Shown piece after piece: positions 1 to 8,877 of a DNA stretch of 36,006 nucleotides. Position 1 is the stretch's first letter. Every line of letters begins with the position of its first letter. A program made the translations under genes and the position numbers. This DNA is from Acidobacteriota bacterium (GTDB lineage: Bacteria > Acidobacteriota > Terriglobia > Bryobacterales > Bryobacteraceae): the NCBI GenBank assembly GCA_025350695.1, contig JANXXI010000309.1, positions 1 to 36,006 on the forward strand. The letters run 5' to 3'. The notes beneath the pieces were generated by a model. The model made no database searches and was not told the DNA's origin. It was given only the letters and a program-made list of their open reading frames with translations.

Positions 1-1008
1 AGTTCAACACCTCTGGCGGAGACTTACGGAATCATCACCCCTTCGGCGCTACATTATGAACGCCATCATGCCGGCGTTCCGGCGATCGATCCGGCGCAGC
101 ATCGGTTGGCGATTCACGGTTTGGTGGAGCGGCCCTTGATCCTCACGATGGAAGACATTCGACGGCTGCCGTCGGTATCGCGGATCCATTTCCTCGAATG
201 CGGCGGCAATAGTGGCGGCGAGTGGCAGCCCAAGACCGGACCGGATGTGCAACGATCCTACGGTCTGGCCAGTTGCAGCGAGTGGACCGGCGTGCCTCTG
301 CGCTTGCTGCTCGAGGAAGTCGGGTTGAAGCCGGGCGCAAATTGGATCATCGCCGAGGGCGCCGATGCGTGCCGCATGCAGCGCAGTGTGCCGATTGTCA
401 AGGCGCTGGATGATGCGATGATTGCCTACGGCCAGAACGGTGAGCCGCTGCGGCCATCGCAAGGGTTTCCGCTTCGTCTGCTGACCCCCGGATGGGAGGG
501 CAATGTTCAGGTGAAGTGGCTGCAGCGCTTGCATGTGACCGATCAGCCCTACATGACTCGCGATGAGACATCGAAGTACAGCGACTTGATGCCGGATGGC
601 AAGGCGCGGCTGTTTACGCTGCCTCAGGAAGCCAAGTCCGTGGTTACGTTTCCGTCTGGCGGACAGAAGTTGCCGGGCCCGGGGTTGTTTGAGTTGACCG
701 GCCTCGCGTGGTCGGGGCGGGGGCGGATCGATAGAGTGGAGGTGACGCTCGACGGAGGGCAGACATGGCAGGACGCCCGGATGGATGAACCACGGTTTCG
801 ATTGGCGTTCACGCGGTTTCGATTGCCTTGGCGTTGGGACGGCAAACCGGCGACGGTGGCCTCGCGCGCCACCGACGAGACGGGATATGTACAGCCGACG
901 CGCGAACAATTAATTGCCGTGCGCGGCTCCAATTCGGGCTACCACTTTAATGGGATCAAGTTGTGGCAAGTAGATCGAGACGGGACGGTGACGAATGTGG
1001 AGGCTTAG
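1..1008 (+). CDS. soxC: SoxC-like sulfite/sulfane dehydrogenase, molybdopterin subunit (5' end outside window)
   Basis: The reading frame is open from the first base, so the gene starts upstream; 335 residues are visible. This is the molybdenum-cofactor subunit of periplasmic sulfane/sulfite dehydrogenase, which oxidises sulfur bound to SoxYZ or sulfite and passes electrons to a c-type cytochrome. What is seen: the first residues (TPLAETYGIITPSALHYERH) match the sulfite-oxidase fold entry, the molybdenum-ligating cysteine lies in FLECGGNSGG (codon 199-201), and the C-terminal dimerisation domain shows VEVTLDGGQTW and YHFNGIKLWQV. The next gene starts 14 bp before this stop and encodes a SoxD-like cytochrome, which supports SoxCD rather than another sulfite-oxidase-fold enzyme. 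A SorA-type sulfite dehydrogenase is the main alternative. Any signal peptide would be outside the window. Confidence 0.9.
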   Translation, partial: SSTPLAETYGIITPSALHYERHHAGVPAIDPAQHRLAIHGLVERPLILTMEDIRRLPSVSRIHFLECGGNSGGEWQPKTGPDVQRSYGLASCSEWTGVPLRLLLEEVGLKPGANWIIAEGADACRMQRSVPIVKALDDAMIAYGQNGEPLRPSQGFPLRLLTPGWEGNVQVKWLQRLHVTDQPYMTRDETSKYSDLMPDGKARLFTLPQEAKSVVTFPSGGQKLPGPGLFELTGLAWSGRGRIDRVEVTLDGGQTWQDARMDEPRFRLAFTRFRLPWRWDGKPATVASRATDETGYVQPTREQLIAVRGSNSGYHFNGIKLWQVDRDGTVTNVEA

Positions 1009-1513
1009 CCTATTATCGTGTGCCGCGGTTCTGTTCGCGCAGTCGCCGCGGTATGGCGTCGGTCGCGAGCCGACGAAGTCCGAGCTGTGGGCGCTGGGGA
1101 TCACCGTGGCGCCGGACGGAACGGGACTGCCCGAAGGGTCCGGAACGGCGGTTGAGGGCAAGGCGATCTTCGCATTGAAGTGCGCGGGCTGCCACGGTGA
1201 GAAGGCCGGCGATATTGGTCCGTCGCTGGTGGGCGGTCAAGGGACCCTGGCCACTGCCAAGCCGAAGAAGACGGTGGGGAGCTTTTGGCCGCATGCGACG
1301 ACGGTTTGGGACTATGTGAACCGCGCGATGCCATTTCAGCAGCCGGGTTCGTTGACGCACAATGAAGTTTATGCGACGGTGGCGTACATTCTGTTTCTCA
1401 ATGGGATTGTGGGTGAGAAGGATGTGATGAATGCCAAGTCGCTGGCACGGGTTCGGATGCCGAATCGGGATGGGTTTGTGGCAGACCCGCGCCCTGACAT
1501 ACAGGGGAAGTAA
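995..1513 (+). CDS. soxD: SoxD-like c-type cytochrome
   Basis: A 172-residue secreted monohaem cytochrome c, the electron-accepting partner of SoxC. It begins with a short signal peptide (MWRLSLLSCAAVLFAQ). The haem site is CAGCH at C63, C66 and H67, and the probable axial methionine is M112 in RAMPFQQPGS. The stretch PDGTGLPEGSG before the haem and VRMPNRDGF near the end are typical of SoxD. The start codon ATG at 995 overlaps the end of soxC by 14 bp, so the two are translationally coupled. The protein is about half the length of two-domain SoxD proteins, so only one haem domain is present. No clear terminator follows. Confidence 0.87.
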   Translation: MWRLSLLSCAAVLFAQSPRYGVGREPTKSELWALGITVAPDGTGLPEGSGTAVEGKAIFALKCAGCHGEKAGDIGPSLVGGQGTLATAKPKKTVGSFWPHATTVWDYVNRAMPFQQPGSLTHNEVYATVAYILFLNGIVGEKDVMNAKSLARVRMPNRDGFVADPRPDIQGK

Positions 1514-1536
1514 GCTTCACTCTCCAGCAACGCTCC

Positions 1537-1557
1537 GGTACTAATAGGACTTCTATG
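1537..1557 (+). promoter_or_regulatory. GGTACTA...AGGACTTCTATG leader motif, copy 1
   Basis: GGTACTA at 1537-1543 and AGGACTTCTATG at 1546-1557 are shared with the leader immediately in front of the DUF1800 gene (29207-29224). Here the ATG opens only a 13-codon reading frame ending at the TGA of 1594-1596. Further GTAC-centred sites (ATAGTACC near 1576, ATAGTACTAT near 1614) follow in the A/T-rich stretch before the PEP-CTERM gene. A regulator site or a decayed translation start are both possible; function is inference. Confidence 0.3.
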
Positions 1558-1656
1558 TATATGAAACAATGGGACATAGTACCAAACAAATCTTGAAAAA
1601 GTAATCAAAAGTTATAGTACTATCCTTCTATAAACTTTGCTCGTCTTTCAACTTAC

Positions 1657-2278
1657 TTGTCCATAGCCTTCATTTTTACCGCATCCTTGCAGGCGACCCC
1701 AATCGTGTTCACTACGAAAGCCCAATTTCTCCTCGCCATTACCAATTCAGGCACCGACACCTTCAATAACCTGTCGATAGTCGCCTTCACTCCTGGCCCT
1801 ATCAATCGCACGGCGGGTGTTCACAGTTACACTGCTAGCGCCACCGGCGGCTTCTTTGGGGCGGGCACGGCGGGCGACCCCTGGCTTTCAACGTCCAACG
1901 CCGCGGACACACTCACCTTCAACAACTTTTCAAGCAGCGTTCAGGCACTGGGCGGGTTCTTCTTCAATACCGATGTGAACGGTGCATTGCTGGCGAACCA
2001 ATCGATCATAGTGACAGCCACCGATAGGCACTGGCGCCGTGAGCAGGACCTTAACCAATGCAACAACCAGCACATTTTTAGGCTTCGTCGCAAGCGGCCC
2101 ACTTACGAGCGTCACGGTTGCCGCTGTGTCGGCCACGACTGGATTCGCCTGGCCCGGAGCCAACGATTTGGTCTTGGGATCCGGCGCGGCTGCTACCACT
2201 CCGGAACCGGGCACGATACAAATGGCCCTTCTGGGGCTCGGATTTGCTGCCGTCAGGCTGCTGAAAGTGCGCAAGTAG
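1657..2278 (+). pseudogene. PEP-CTERM sorting-signal protein, broken by a one-base frameshift
   Basis: An exported protein of about 207 residues. The N-terminal part is read from TTG 1657 (MSIAFIFTASLQATPIVF). Near base 2026 the frame must shift from frame 1 to frame 2: dropping A2026 turns ATDRHW into ATDGTGAVSRTL and joins the two halves smoothly. The second half ends TTPEPGTIQMALLGLGFAAVRLLKVRK, a typical PEP-CTERM signal (PEP motif, hydrophobic segment, basic tail) recognised by exosortase/archaeosortase systems. The start is also odd. An in-frame ATA at 1630 would give the better signal peptide NFARLSTYLSIAFIFTASLQA, and it sits exactly where the DUF1800 leader has its ATG. Either the gene is decaying or the assembly has an indel. 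Ligand or role unknown. Confidence 0.7.
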
Positions 2279-2301
2279 TCGGGTTCTTGAGGTCAATTGC
2301 C

Positions 2302-2319
2302 GGCCTTTTCGCAAAGGCC
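2302..2319 (+). terminator. Short hairpin after the PEP-CTERM gene
   Basis: GGCCTTT (2302-2308) pairs with AAAGGCC (2313-2319) around a 4-base loop. It lies 24 bases after the PEP-CTERM stop and before the subtilase gene. No T-run follows, so it is only a weak terminator candidate. Confidence 0.3.
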
Positions 2320-2409
2320 TAAAAAGTTGCACCAACCCACGCGTAAACTCTTCGATAATAGTTAAGTAACACTTGAAACTACGCCCACCGGCGGCGCATC
2401 GGAGACAGC

Positions 2410-5400
2410 GTGAAGATAACTCGCATCCTTAGCATAGTAGCAATCGCATTCCCTCTCGCATTCGCCCAACGGTTGGATCATTGGGCCATCGTTCTTGACA
2501 CGCCCTCCACCGCCGAAGCTGTCAGCACCCGGGCCGAGATCAGTCAGGCCCGCGGTCGCACTGCCCGTGCTCAAGTCGCGGCCTCGCAGGCCGGCGTCAA
2601 AGCCGCGCTTGCATCCCGCAAGATCCCGATGCTCGGCTCGGTCGATATCATTGCCAACGCCATCTTCGTCTCCGCCAGCGACGCCGAAGCGGCTCAACTT
2701 CGCCAACTCCCGGGCGTACAGTCCATCCAGCGCATGCCACGCTTCAAAAAGCATTTAGCCAAAGCCCTGGATCTGGTTAACACAACTAGTGCCTGGAACG
2801 CTCTAGGAGGCAGCCAAAACGCCGGCGCCGGCATGAAAATCGCGATCATCGATTCGGGTATCGACAACACCCACCCGGCCTTCCAGGACAACTCCCTGCC
2901 CGTGGCCGCCGGCTTCCCAAAGTGCGTTCAGGCCGATTGCCCTTATGCCAATCGTAAGATTATCGCCGTGCGCAGTTACGTTAGCCAATTGGTAAATTTT
3001 GTCTCTAACGATTCGCGGCCTGACGACCTCACGCCTCGCGATCGCAGTGGCCACGGCACTGCCGCCGCCATGATCGCCGCCGGGGTGCGCGTCAATGCTC
3101 CTGGTGGAGCCATTTCCGGCATCGCTCCAAAAGCCTATCTGGGTAATTACAAAGTGTTCGGCTCGCCCGGAGTTAACGACATCGCTTTTGGCGACGTAGT
3201 GCTTTCCGCCCTTAACGACGCCTTCGCCGATGGCATGGACGTCGCCAGCCTCTCAGTGGGTTCGTCAGCGGTCTACGGCGTGAATGAAGCGTTTTGTACA
3301 AACAAGCCAGACAAGATTTGTGACGTTATCGCCAATGGAGTACGCAACGCCATTAGACGCGGCATGACGGTGGTGATCAGCGCGGGCAACGATGGCGATG
3401 CTGGAAATCAGGTTCCCACACTCGGCACTATCAACAGTCCCGGGACCGTGCCAGAAGCCATTACAGTAGGCGCCAGCACAAGCTCCCATCTCTATTTCAA
3501 CTCGGTCCGCATCGGTGGTCCTGGCGTGCCTGCGGTCCTCACCACCATCCCCGCCCTGCTCTCCGCTGACGGATTGAAGTTGACCCAACCGCTAACAGCC
3601 CCGGTGAGAGACGTTTCCAAACTGCAAAACGATGGCAAGGCCTGTGTGGCTCTGACGACGGGATCACTCAACGGAGCCTTCGCCCTAGTGGATCGCGGCG
3701 GCTGCGCGCTCGCAACAAAAGCGGTGAACGCTCAAAACGCCGGTGCGGTGGGTGTGCTTTTGAACCAAACGAGCGGAAGTGATTTTGTTTACCGAATCTC
3801 CGCAGTCAATACAACAGCCATTCCAATTGCCCTGATCGGCGATACCGCGGGCAAAGCGTTAAAGAGCTATTTGTCCAACAACCAGGCCAATGCCACGCTG
3901 GACCCCGCCTTGCTTGAATCCGACGTCACCGCCGACGAAGTGGCCTATTTCTCCTCGCAGGGTCCGACACTGGTCGACATGGTCATCAAACCGGAACTCG
4001 TCTCTGTTGGTTATGAAATCTACACGGCCGCCCAAAAACTCGACCCCAATGGTGAGTTCTTCGATCCATCCGGCTATACCAACGTTTCCGGCTCAAGCTT
4101 TGCCGCGCCTATGGTGGCGGGAGCGGTCGCATTGGCTAAGCAGAAGTATCCATCCGCCACACCGGCCCAGCTCAAATCACTTGTAGTGAACACAGCCAAC
4201 GGTAACCTCATCGATTACGATTACAACAGCAAATCGATCACCGCCCGAGTAACTGGCGTCGGCGCGGGCAAATTGGATGCCGGCAAGGCCGTCACTTCCA
4301 ACATCGCCGCCGAGCCCGCCACGCTCTCCTTCGCCGTCATTACTCAAGTCCCCAAGGCCCAAACATTCCGCTTGACGAACTTATCGAATCTGTCGCAGAG
4401 CTTGCGCCTGGCCATCACGCGCAGCCAGGGTAGTCAAGATTTGCGAGCCACACTTGCATTGAGTTCCTCCGCCGTGACTCTATCGCCTGGGGCTTCGGCG
4501 ACTGTAACCCTGACGCTGAGCGGTCAAGTTCCCAATCCCGGCCTGTACGATGGAGTTGTCACCGTTTCGGGTGGCGCGGCTGACCTCCGCATTCCATTCC
4601 TTTATCTGGTTGGCGACGGAAAGCCCTTTCATGTTTATCCAATCGAAAACGGAACCTGGACATCCGTCCCAAGTGGTGAATTTACCATCCAAGCCAAATT
4701 CCTCGATCAATACGGCGTGCCGGTTAACAATCTTAAGGTTGCCTACCGCGCAGCGCAGGGTGGAGGGAAAATCTCGAAGGCTAGCGATTCCACCGAAGAG
4801 GGAATCACCTTCGCTGATGTCGTCGCCGGGACCCAACTGGGTGAACAACTGTTCGTGCTGGAAACACAGGATAAGAGCTTCTCTCTTGAGTTTCCCGGGC
4901 GGACTTATGAACGGCCAGTGATCCGCGCCGCAGGCGTTGTGAATGCCGCGAGCGGCCGCGAAGAAAGTGGAGCAGCTCCTGGTTCCTATATCTCAATCTT
5001 CGGCTCCGGCTTGAGTGAGGCCTTGCGCATTTATTCCACTACAAGTCTTCCTTATTCTCTGGCCAACGTCAGCGTTGGATTCGATTTGCCGACAGGAAAA
5101 ACCAGTTACGCTGGCCGCCTACACTTTGTAAGTCCCACCCAGGTCAACGTTCAAGTGCCTTGGGAGCTCCAAGGTCAGGCACGCGTAAACATGAAGGTGA
5201 CTCTGGGAGAATTCTCGAGTGATATTTACAACCTTAAATTAAGCGACTACTCTCCCGCTCTGTTTGAATACAGTGAAGCAAGGAACGGAGGAGGAAGTGT
5301 GATTGCCGCATTGGATGGTAACTTCAAGCTGATCAGCGGTTCCAACCCGGTGGCGCGCAATGGCGTCGCTCAGTTGTACGCCAATGGAATTGGCCCTGTT

Positions 5401-5643
5401 GATAACGCGCCCCCTTCCGGGGAGCCCGCCTCAACGGAACGTTTGACGCCATGCCGTGTTCAACCTACTGTGACGATTGGCGGGCGTACCGCTCAGGTTC
5501 TGTTCTGTGGCTTGGCCCCTGGTTTCGTTGGCTTATACCAGCTGAATGTGATTGTGCCGGGAGATGCGCCGTCGGGAGCGCAGCCGGTTGTGATAAACAG
5601 CAACGGAATAGCAAGTAAATCGTCGTTATTGCCGATCTTGTAG
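2410..5643 (+). CDS. Secreted subtilisin-like serine protease (S8) with PA insert and Solibacter-type C-terminal domain
   Basis: A 1077-residue exported endopeptidase. GTG 2410 is chosen because GGAG lies at 2401-2404 and the protein opens with a signal peptide (MKITRILSIVAIAFPLAFA). Residues ~20-115 form an inhibitor-I9-like propeptide. The S8 catalytic triad is complete: D148 (IIDSGID), H215 (RSGHGT) and S563 (SGSSFAAP), with the oxyanion Asn N327 (SAGND). A protease-associated (PA) domain is inserted around residues 385-490. After the protease come Ig-like segments. From about residue 840 to the end is the long domain starting AAGVVNAAS and containing ISIFGSGL, ANGIGPV and YQLNVIVP, which matches the 'Solibacter uncharacterized C-terminal domain' (TIGR03437). 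It is followed by a second subtilase. Likely role: extracellular protein degradation. Confidence 0.93.
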   Translation: MKITRILSIVAIAFPLAFAQRLDHWAIVLDTPSTAEAVSTRAEISQARGRTARAQVAASQAGVKAALASRKIPMLGSVDIIANAIFVSASDAEAAQLRQLPGVQSIQRMPRFKKHLAKALDLVNTTSAWNALGGSQNAGAGMKIAIIDSGIDNTHPAFQDNSLPVAAGFPKCVQADCPYANRKIIAVRSYVSQLVNFVSNDSRPDDLTPRDRSGHGTAAAMIAAGVRVNAPGGAISGIAPKAYLGNYKVFGSPGVNDIAFGDVVLSALNDAFADGMDVASLSVGSSAVYGVNEAFCTNKPDKICDVIANGVRNAIRRGMTVVISAGNDGDAGNQVPTLGTINSPGTVPEAITVGASTSSHLYFNSVRIGGPGVPAVLTTIPALLSADGLKLTQPLTAPVRDVSKLQNDGKACVALTTGSLNGAFALVDRGGCALATKAVNAQNAGAVGVLLNQTSGSDFVYRISAVNTTAIPIALIGDTAGKALKSYLSNNQANATLDPALLESDVTADEVAYFSSQGPTLVDMVIKPELVSVGYEIYTAAQKLDPNGEFFDPSGYTNVSGSSFAAPMVAGAVALAKQKYPSATPAQLKSLVVNTANGNLIDYDYNSKSITARVTGVGAGKLDAGKAVTSNIAAEPATLSFAVITQVPKAQTFRLTNLSNLSQSLRLAITRSQGSQDLRATLALSSSAVTLSPGASATVTLTLSGQVPNPGLYDGVVTVSGGAADLRIPFLYLVGDGKPFHVYPIENGTWTSVPSGEFTIQAKFLDQYGVPVNNLKVAYRAAQGGGKISKASDSTEEGITFADVVAGTQLGEQLFVLETQDKSFSLEFPGRTYERPVIRAAGVVNAASGREESGAAPGSYISIFGSGLSEALRIYSTTSLPYSLANVSVGFDLPTGKTSYAGRLHFVSPTQVNVQVPWELQGQARVNMKVTLGEFSSDIYNLKLSDYSPALFEYSEARNGGGSVIAALDGNFKLISGSNPVARNGVAQLYANGIGPVDNAPPSGEPASTERLTPCRVQPTVTIGGRTAQVLFCGLAPGFVGLYQLNVIVPGDAPSGAQPVVINSNGIASKSSLLPIL

Positions 5644-5692
5644 TTAGTCGGTGCAGTGTGGTGTGCAGTAGGGCGTGACCCCCTGGTCAGCC

Positions 5693-5713
5693 CGCTCGGC
5701 TTCACGCCGAGCG
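5693..5713. terminator. Perfect 8-bp hairpin between the two subtilase genes
   Basis: CGCTCGGC (5693-5700) and GCCGAGCG (5706-5713) form a perfect stem with loop TTCAC. It sits between the first subtilase stop (5643) and the second start (5747). There is no T-run, so it may act as an attenuator, an mRNA stabiliser or a weak terminator. Confidence 0.4.
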
Positions 5714-5746
5714 AGTCCTCTGCGACCAACCTCGAGGATAGTACAA

Positions 5747-8107
5747 ATGTTCCGGTTTAAGTATTTCGCCTTACAATTCGCCCTAACATTTGCACTTAGA
5801 GCGCAAGTAGTACCCGACCAGTTCATAGTGGAGCTATCGGGCTCCCCTGGGATCGTAAGCTCCTCCGATCACCGGCGAGTGAGAACGGAAATGGCATCGC
5901 GTCGCTTCACGGCTCGCGCCCAACAAGCGAAGATGCGGCCATCCGTAGCGCGAGTTGCTAAGGTTCTTGATTCGGTCGACTTGGTTGCAAACGCCTTTAT
6001 CGTCGAAGGGACCGATGCCGAGGCTCTCCGGGCGATACCAGGTGTGGCTCGCGTGCTGCCTGTGTTTGAACTCCATCCGCTGCTTGACGTGATGAGCGTT
6101 ATCCATCGTGTCCCCGAAGCAATGGCCCGCATCGGTGGCCTGGATAAGGCCGGGGCGGGCATCAAAATCGGCATTCTGGATACCGGCATTGATGTGGATC
6201 ACGCCGGTTTTCAGGACGGCGCGTTACCAGCGCTCGACGGGTACCCCATCGTGAGCGACGAGCAAATGCGCAGTTCAATGTCGAAGAAGATCGTTGTTGG
6301 CCGGGCTTATGATAGATTGAACGGCGCACCGTTGAACCTCGACATTGAAGATCGTGTGGGGCATGGCACGTCGGTGGCGATGGTTTCGGCGGGCGTCACC
6401 AATATTGGTCCCTATGGCGCTATTACGGGTTTCGCTCCCAAGGCTTATCTAGGTGTGTACCGTGTGTTTAGTTCGACAGGCCTCCGAAACAGCGTCATTC
6501 TGAAGGCGCTCGACGACGCAGTCTCGGACGGCATGGATATCGTGAACATGAGCTTCGGCTCGCCATTCCCCATTCGGTCCGATTTGGATGTAATCACGGA
6601 TGCCGTGGAACGCGCCTCCTCAGCTGGAGTGATCGTGGTGATTGCAGGCGGAAATAGCGGTCCTGATTCCTATACGGTGGGAACTTCTGACGCACCCTCG
6701 GCAATATCAGCCGGCGCTTCGTACAACGCGCGCCAATTCACCGGCGGCGTTTTGTTGGGCGATCAAATTCTGATTGGACTACCGGGCAGCGGCCCAAATT
6801 CCGATCAACCGGTCACGTCCACAATAGCAGACGGGGCCACCACCGCTGACCCCGAGGGAAAGCTGTGCAGCGCCGCACCCAATGGAGCATTCAAAGACCG
6901 GATCGTTTTGATATATCGTGGCGACTGTTTTTTCGAGGTTAAACTGAATAACGCGCAGGCCGCGGGCGCCATTGCCGCCGTGGTTTATTCGAGTCAAGCC
7001 TCCCCAGACCGTTCGAATATGAGCGTTGGATCGGCAACGTTGCCGGCCATCATGGTGGACTATAACGATGGCTTGAAAGTGAAAGATCGCCTGAAGACGG
7101 GACCGGTTGTCGCCACGGTGCAATTTTCCACCCTCGCGTTACCTCGGGTATCCAATCGGCTGGCCCCATTCAGTTCCCGTGGACCGACGGTTGATGCGGA
7201 AATCAAACCCGACTTGATAGCGGTTGGAACCGATGTATCCACAGCGGCCCAACACAAGTACCCAGACTCAGATGAATACGTACAGAGCGGCTACACCGTT
7301 ATTAACGGCACCAGCTTTTCCTCTCCTGCTGTTGCGGGGGCGATGGCTTTGTTGAAGGCCAGTCGCCCCGGATTAGCCTCGTCGCAGTATCGCTCTCTGC
7401 TAGTAAACAGCGCCTCGCCGCTGATCCTGCCGGACGGCTCCACCGCGCCTGTCATGTCGGCTGGCGCCGGATTGTTGAATCTCGAGGCGGCGGTACAAAA
7501 CACAACGGCTCTGGCGCCGGTAAGCTCCAGCTTTGGTGTCGGCGACGGTAATCCTGACCGTTCAAAAACCATCAAGGTTACCAACCTGAGCGGTGGAACA
7601 GACACCTTTCGGATTTCCATTTCCACCAACGATTTAACACCTGCCGTGGCGGATACTCAAGCGCTCGAAATCGGCGCTGGAGAAACCAAGCAATTCAACT
7701 TGAATTTCCGCGGCAAGGCCCTTGCCCTTGGCGAGTTCCAGGGCTTTGTAACAGTAAAGGGTGACAACGCGCCGATAGGGGCGCGGATGGCTTATTGGTA
7801 TGGCTCGACGAACGGCGCTCCAGCAAAGGTCAACATCATTGACCAGGCCGATTCGGCTGCGGTCAATGCCACCACAACCATCGATTTCGCGTTGTCCGAC
7901 GCAACCGGAATGCCAGTAACCGGTGGAACCCAACCCCAGGTTACGATTGTCTCTGGTGGAGGCCGCCTGCGAACTATTTACTCCCGAGAGCCCGTAAATC
8001 CTGGCGTCTGGGAAATCTCGGTGCGCATGGGTCCAACAGCGGGCCTCAACGTTATCCATGTGGAGTTGGGCGACGCTAAACGCGACATTACGATCTTTGC
8101 GCAGTAG
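5747..8107 (+). CDS. Second secreted subtilisin-like serine protease (S8) with PA insert
   Basis: A 786-residue exported S8 protease. ATG 5747 is chosen over the in-frame ATG 5675 because CGAGGA lies 8 bases upstream and the product then begins with a signal peptide (MFRFKYFALQFALTFALRA). The catalytic residues are D145 (ILDTGID), H206 (RVGHGT), N303 (AGGNSG) and S523 (NGTSFSSP). A PA-type insert (KDRIVLIYRGDCFFEVKLNN) lies between N303 and the serine. The N-terminal propeptide (IVEGTDAEALRAIPGV) and overall order mirror the upstream subtilase, so the two are tandem paralogues. Unlike its neighbour it lacks the Solibacter-type C-terminal domain and stops after Ig-like segments. Its end is only 4 bases from the end of the convergent yjbQ remnant. 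Confidence 0.92.
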   Translation: MFRFKYFALQFALTFALRAQVVPDQFIVELSGSPGIVSSSDHRRVRTEMASRRFTARAQQAKMRPSVARVAKVLDSVDLVANAFIVEGTDAEALRAIPGVARVLPVFELHPLLDVMSVIHRVPEAMARIGGLDKAGAGIKIGILDTGIDVDHAGFQDGALPALDGYPIVSDEQMRSSMSKKIVVGRAYDRLNGAPLNLDIEDRVGHGTSVAMVSAGVTNIGPYGAITGFAPKAYLGVYRVFSSTGLRNSVILKALDDAVSDGMDIVNMSFGSPFPIRSDLDVITDAVERASSAGVIVVIAGGNSGPDSYTVGTSDAPSAISAGASYNARQFTGGVLLGDQILIGLPGSGPNSDQPVTSTIADGATTADPEGKLCSAAPNGAFKDRIVLIYRGDCFFEVKLNNAQAAGAIAAVVYSSQASPDRSNMSVGSATLPAIMVDYNDGLKVKDRLKTGPVVATVQFSTLALPRVSNRLAPFSSRGPTVDAEIKPDLIAVGTDVSTAAQHKYPDSDEYVQSGYTVINGTSFSSPAVAGAMALLKASRPGLASSQYRSLLVNSASPLILPDGSTAPVMSAGAGLLNLEAAVQNTTALAPVSSSFGVGDGNPDRSKTIKVTNLSGGTDTFRISISTNDLTPAVADTQALEIGAGETKQFNLNFRGKALALGEFQGFVTVKGDNAPIGARMAYWYGSTNGAPAKVNIIDQADSAAVNATTTIDFALSDATGMPVTGGTQPQVTIVSGGGRLRTIYSREPVNPGVWEISVRMGPTAGLNVIHVELGDAKRDITIFAQ

Positions 8108-8111
8108 AATG

Positions 8112-8529
8112 CTATTCGCCGATGATTTTGACGAGCGCCCGTTTCTTCCGGCCGCCATCGAACTCGCCGTGAAAAATCTGTTCCCAAGGACCGAAGTCCA
8201 ATTTTCCGGCAGTGATCGCCACTACCACCTCGCGCCCCATAATCTGGCGTTTCATGTGGGCGTCGGCATTATCCTCGCGCGTGCGATTGTGACGGTATTG
8301 CGAGATTGGGGCATGCGGCGCGAGCTTTTCGAGCCACATCATAATCCTGATGCAGTCCATTTTCGTCGTCGTTGATAAACACCGAGGCGGTGATGTGCAT
8401 GGCATTCACCAGCGCAAGTCCATCCTTGATGCCGGATTCACGCAGACATTCCTCGACGGTAGGAGTTATGTTCAAAAAGGCCCGGCGCCCTTTCACTTCA
8501 AACCACAGTTCCTTGCGGTAACTCTTCAT
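8112..8529 (-). pseudogene. yjbQ: YjbQ/UPF0047 family protein, frameshifted
   Basis: A small cytosolic protein of the YjbQ (UPF0047) family, reported to have weak thiamine-phosphate synthase activity. The N-terminal half is read from ATG at 8529 ([18 protein letters not shown] ... [18 protein letters not shown] ... QDYDV). The C-terminal half ([48 protein letters not shown]) lies in another frame. The break is near 8334-8337, where GATTATGATGTGGCTCGAA would need two extra bases after GATGTG to read DYDVWLEK. All other family landmarks are intact, so this is either a very recent loss or an assembly error. It converges with the second subtilase. Confidence 0.8.
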
Positions 8530-8640
8530 GATTCCATTGTGCGACGGGCGGGACTTACAGCCCACGTATGAATGAGTATAGTAAGTAAGCATGAGCGGCG
8601 CGGCGCTAGCTGTGTTAACCTGAAGTAGACCGCTCTAGGC

Positions 8641-8717
8641 GCGCCCGTAGCTCAGCTGGATAGAGCGTCTGGCTACGAACCAGAAGGCCGGGTGTTCGAA
8701 TCACTCCGGGCGCACCA
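8641..8717 (+). tRNA. tRNA-Arg (anticodon ACG)
   Basis: The acceptor stem GCGCCCG pairs with CGGGCGC, followed by discriminator A and encoded CCA (8715-8717). The anticodon arm is TCTGG-CTACGAA-CCAGA, giving anticodon ACG. The T arm is GGGTG-TTCGAAT-CACTC with one G-T pair. All arms fold with standard sizes (77 nt). The gene is followed within 1 kb by a nuclease-like gene and an integrase remnant, consistent with use as an integration site. Confidence 0.96.
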
Positions 8718-8877
8718 TTCCTTTCAATGCTTTACCGTAACTTCTTTCTCTTCATAACTCTGATCTGACAGCTACAGTGCGAAGAATCCTTGCCGAAGCA
8801 TCTCACTCAGTTGCACATGGATTGGGCAAAAATTCATTTTTCAACGTCAGACTTGCTAGCTGCCGACAATCAGAGAA

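Noticed and set aside
49-909. Long minus-strand open frame (286 codons) opposite soxC
   Set aside because: Arg/Pro/His-rich composition without any family motif; soxC on the other strand is certain.
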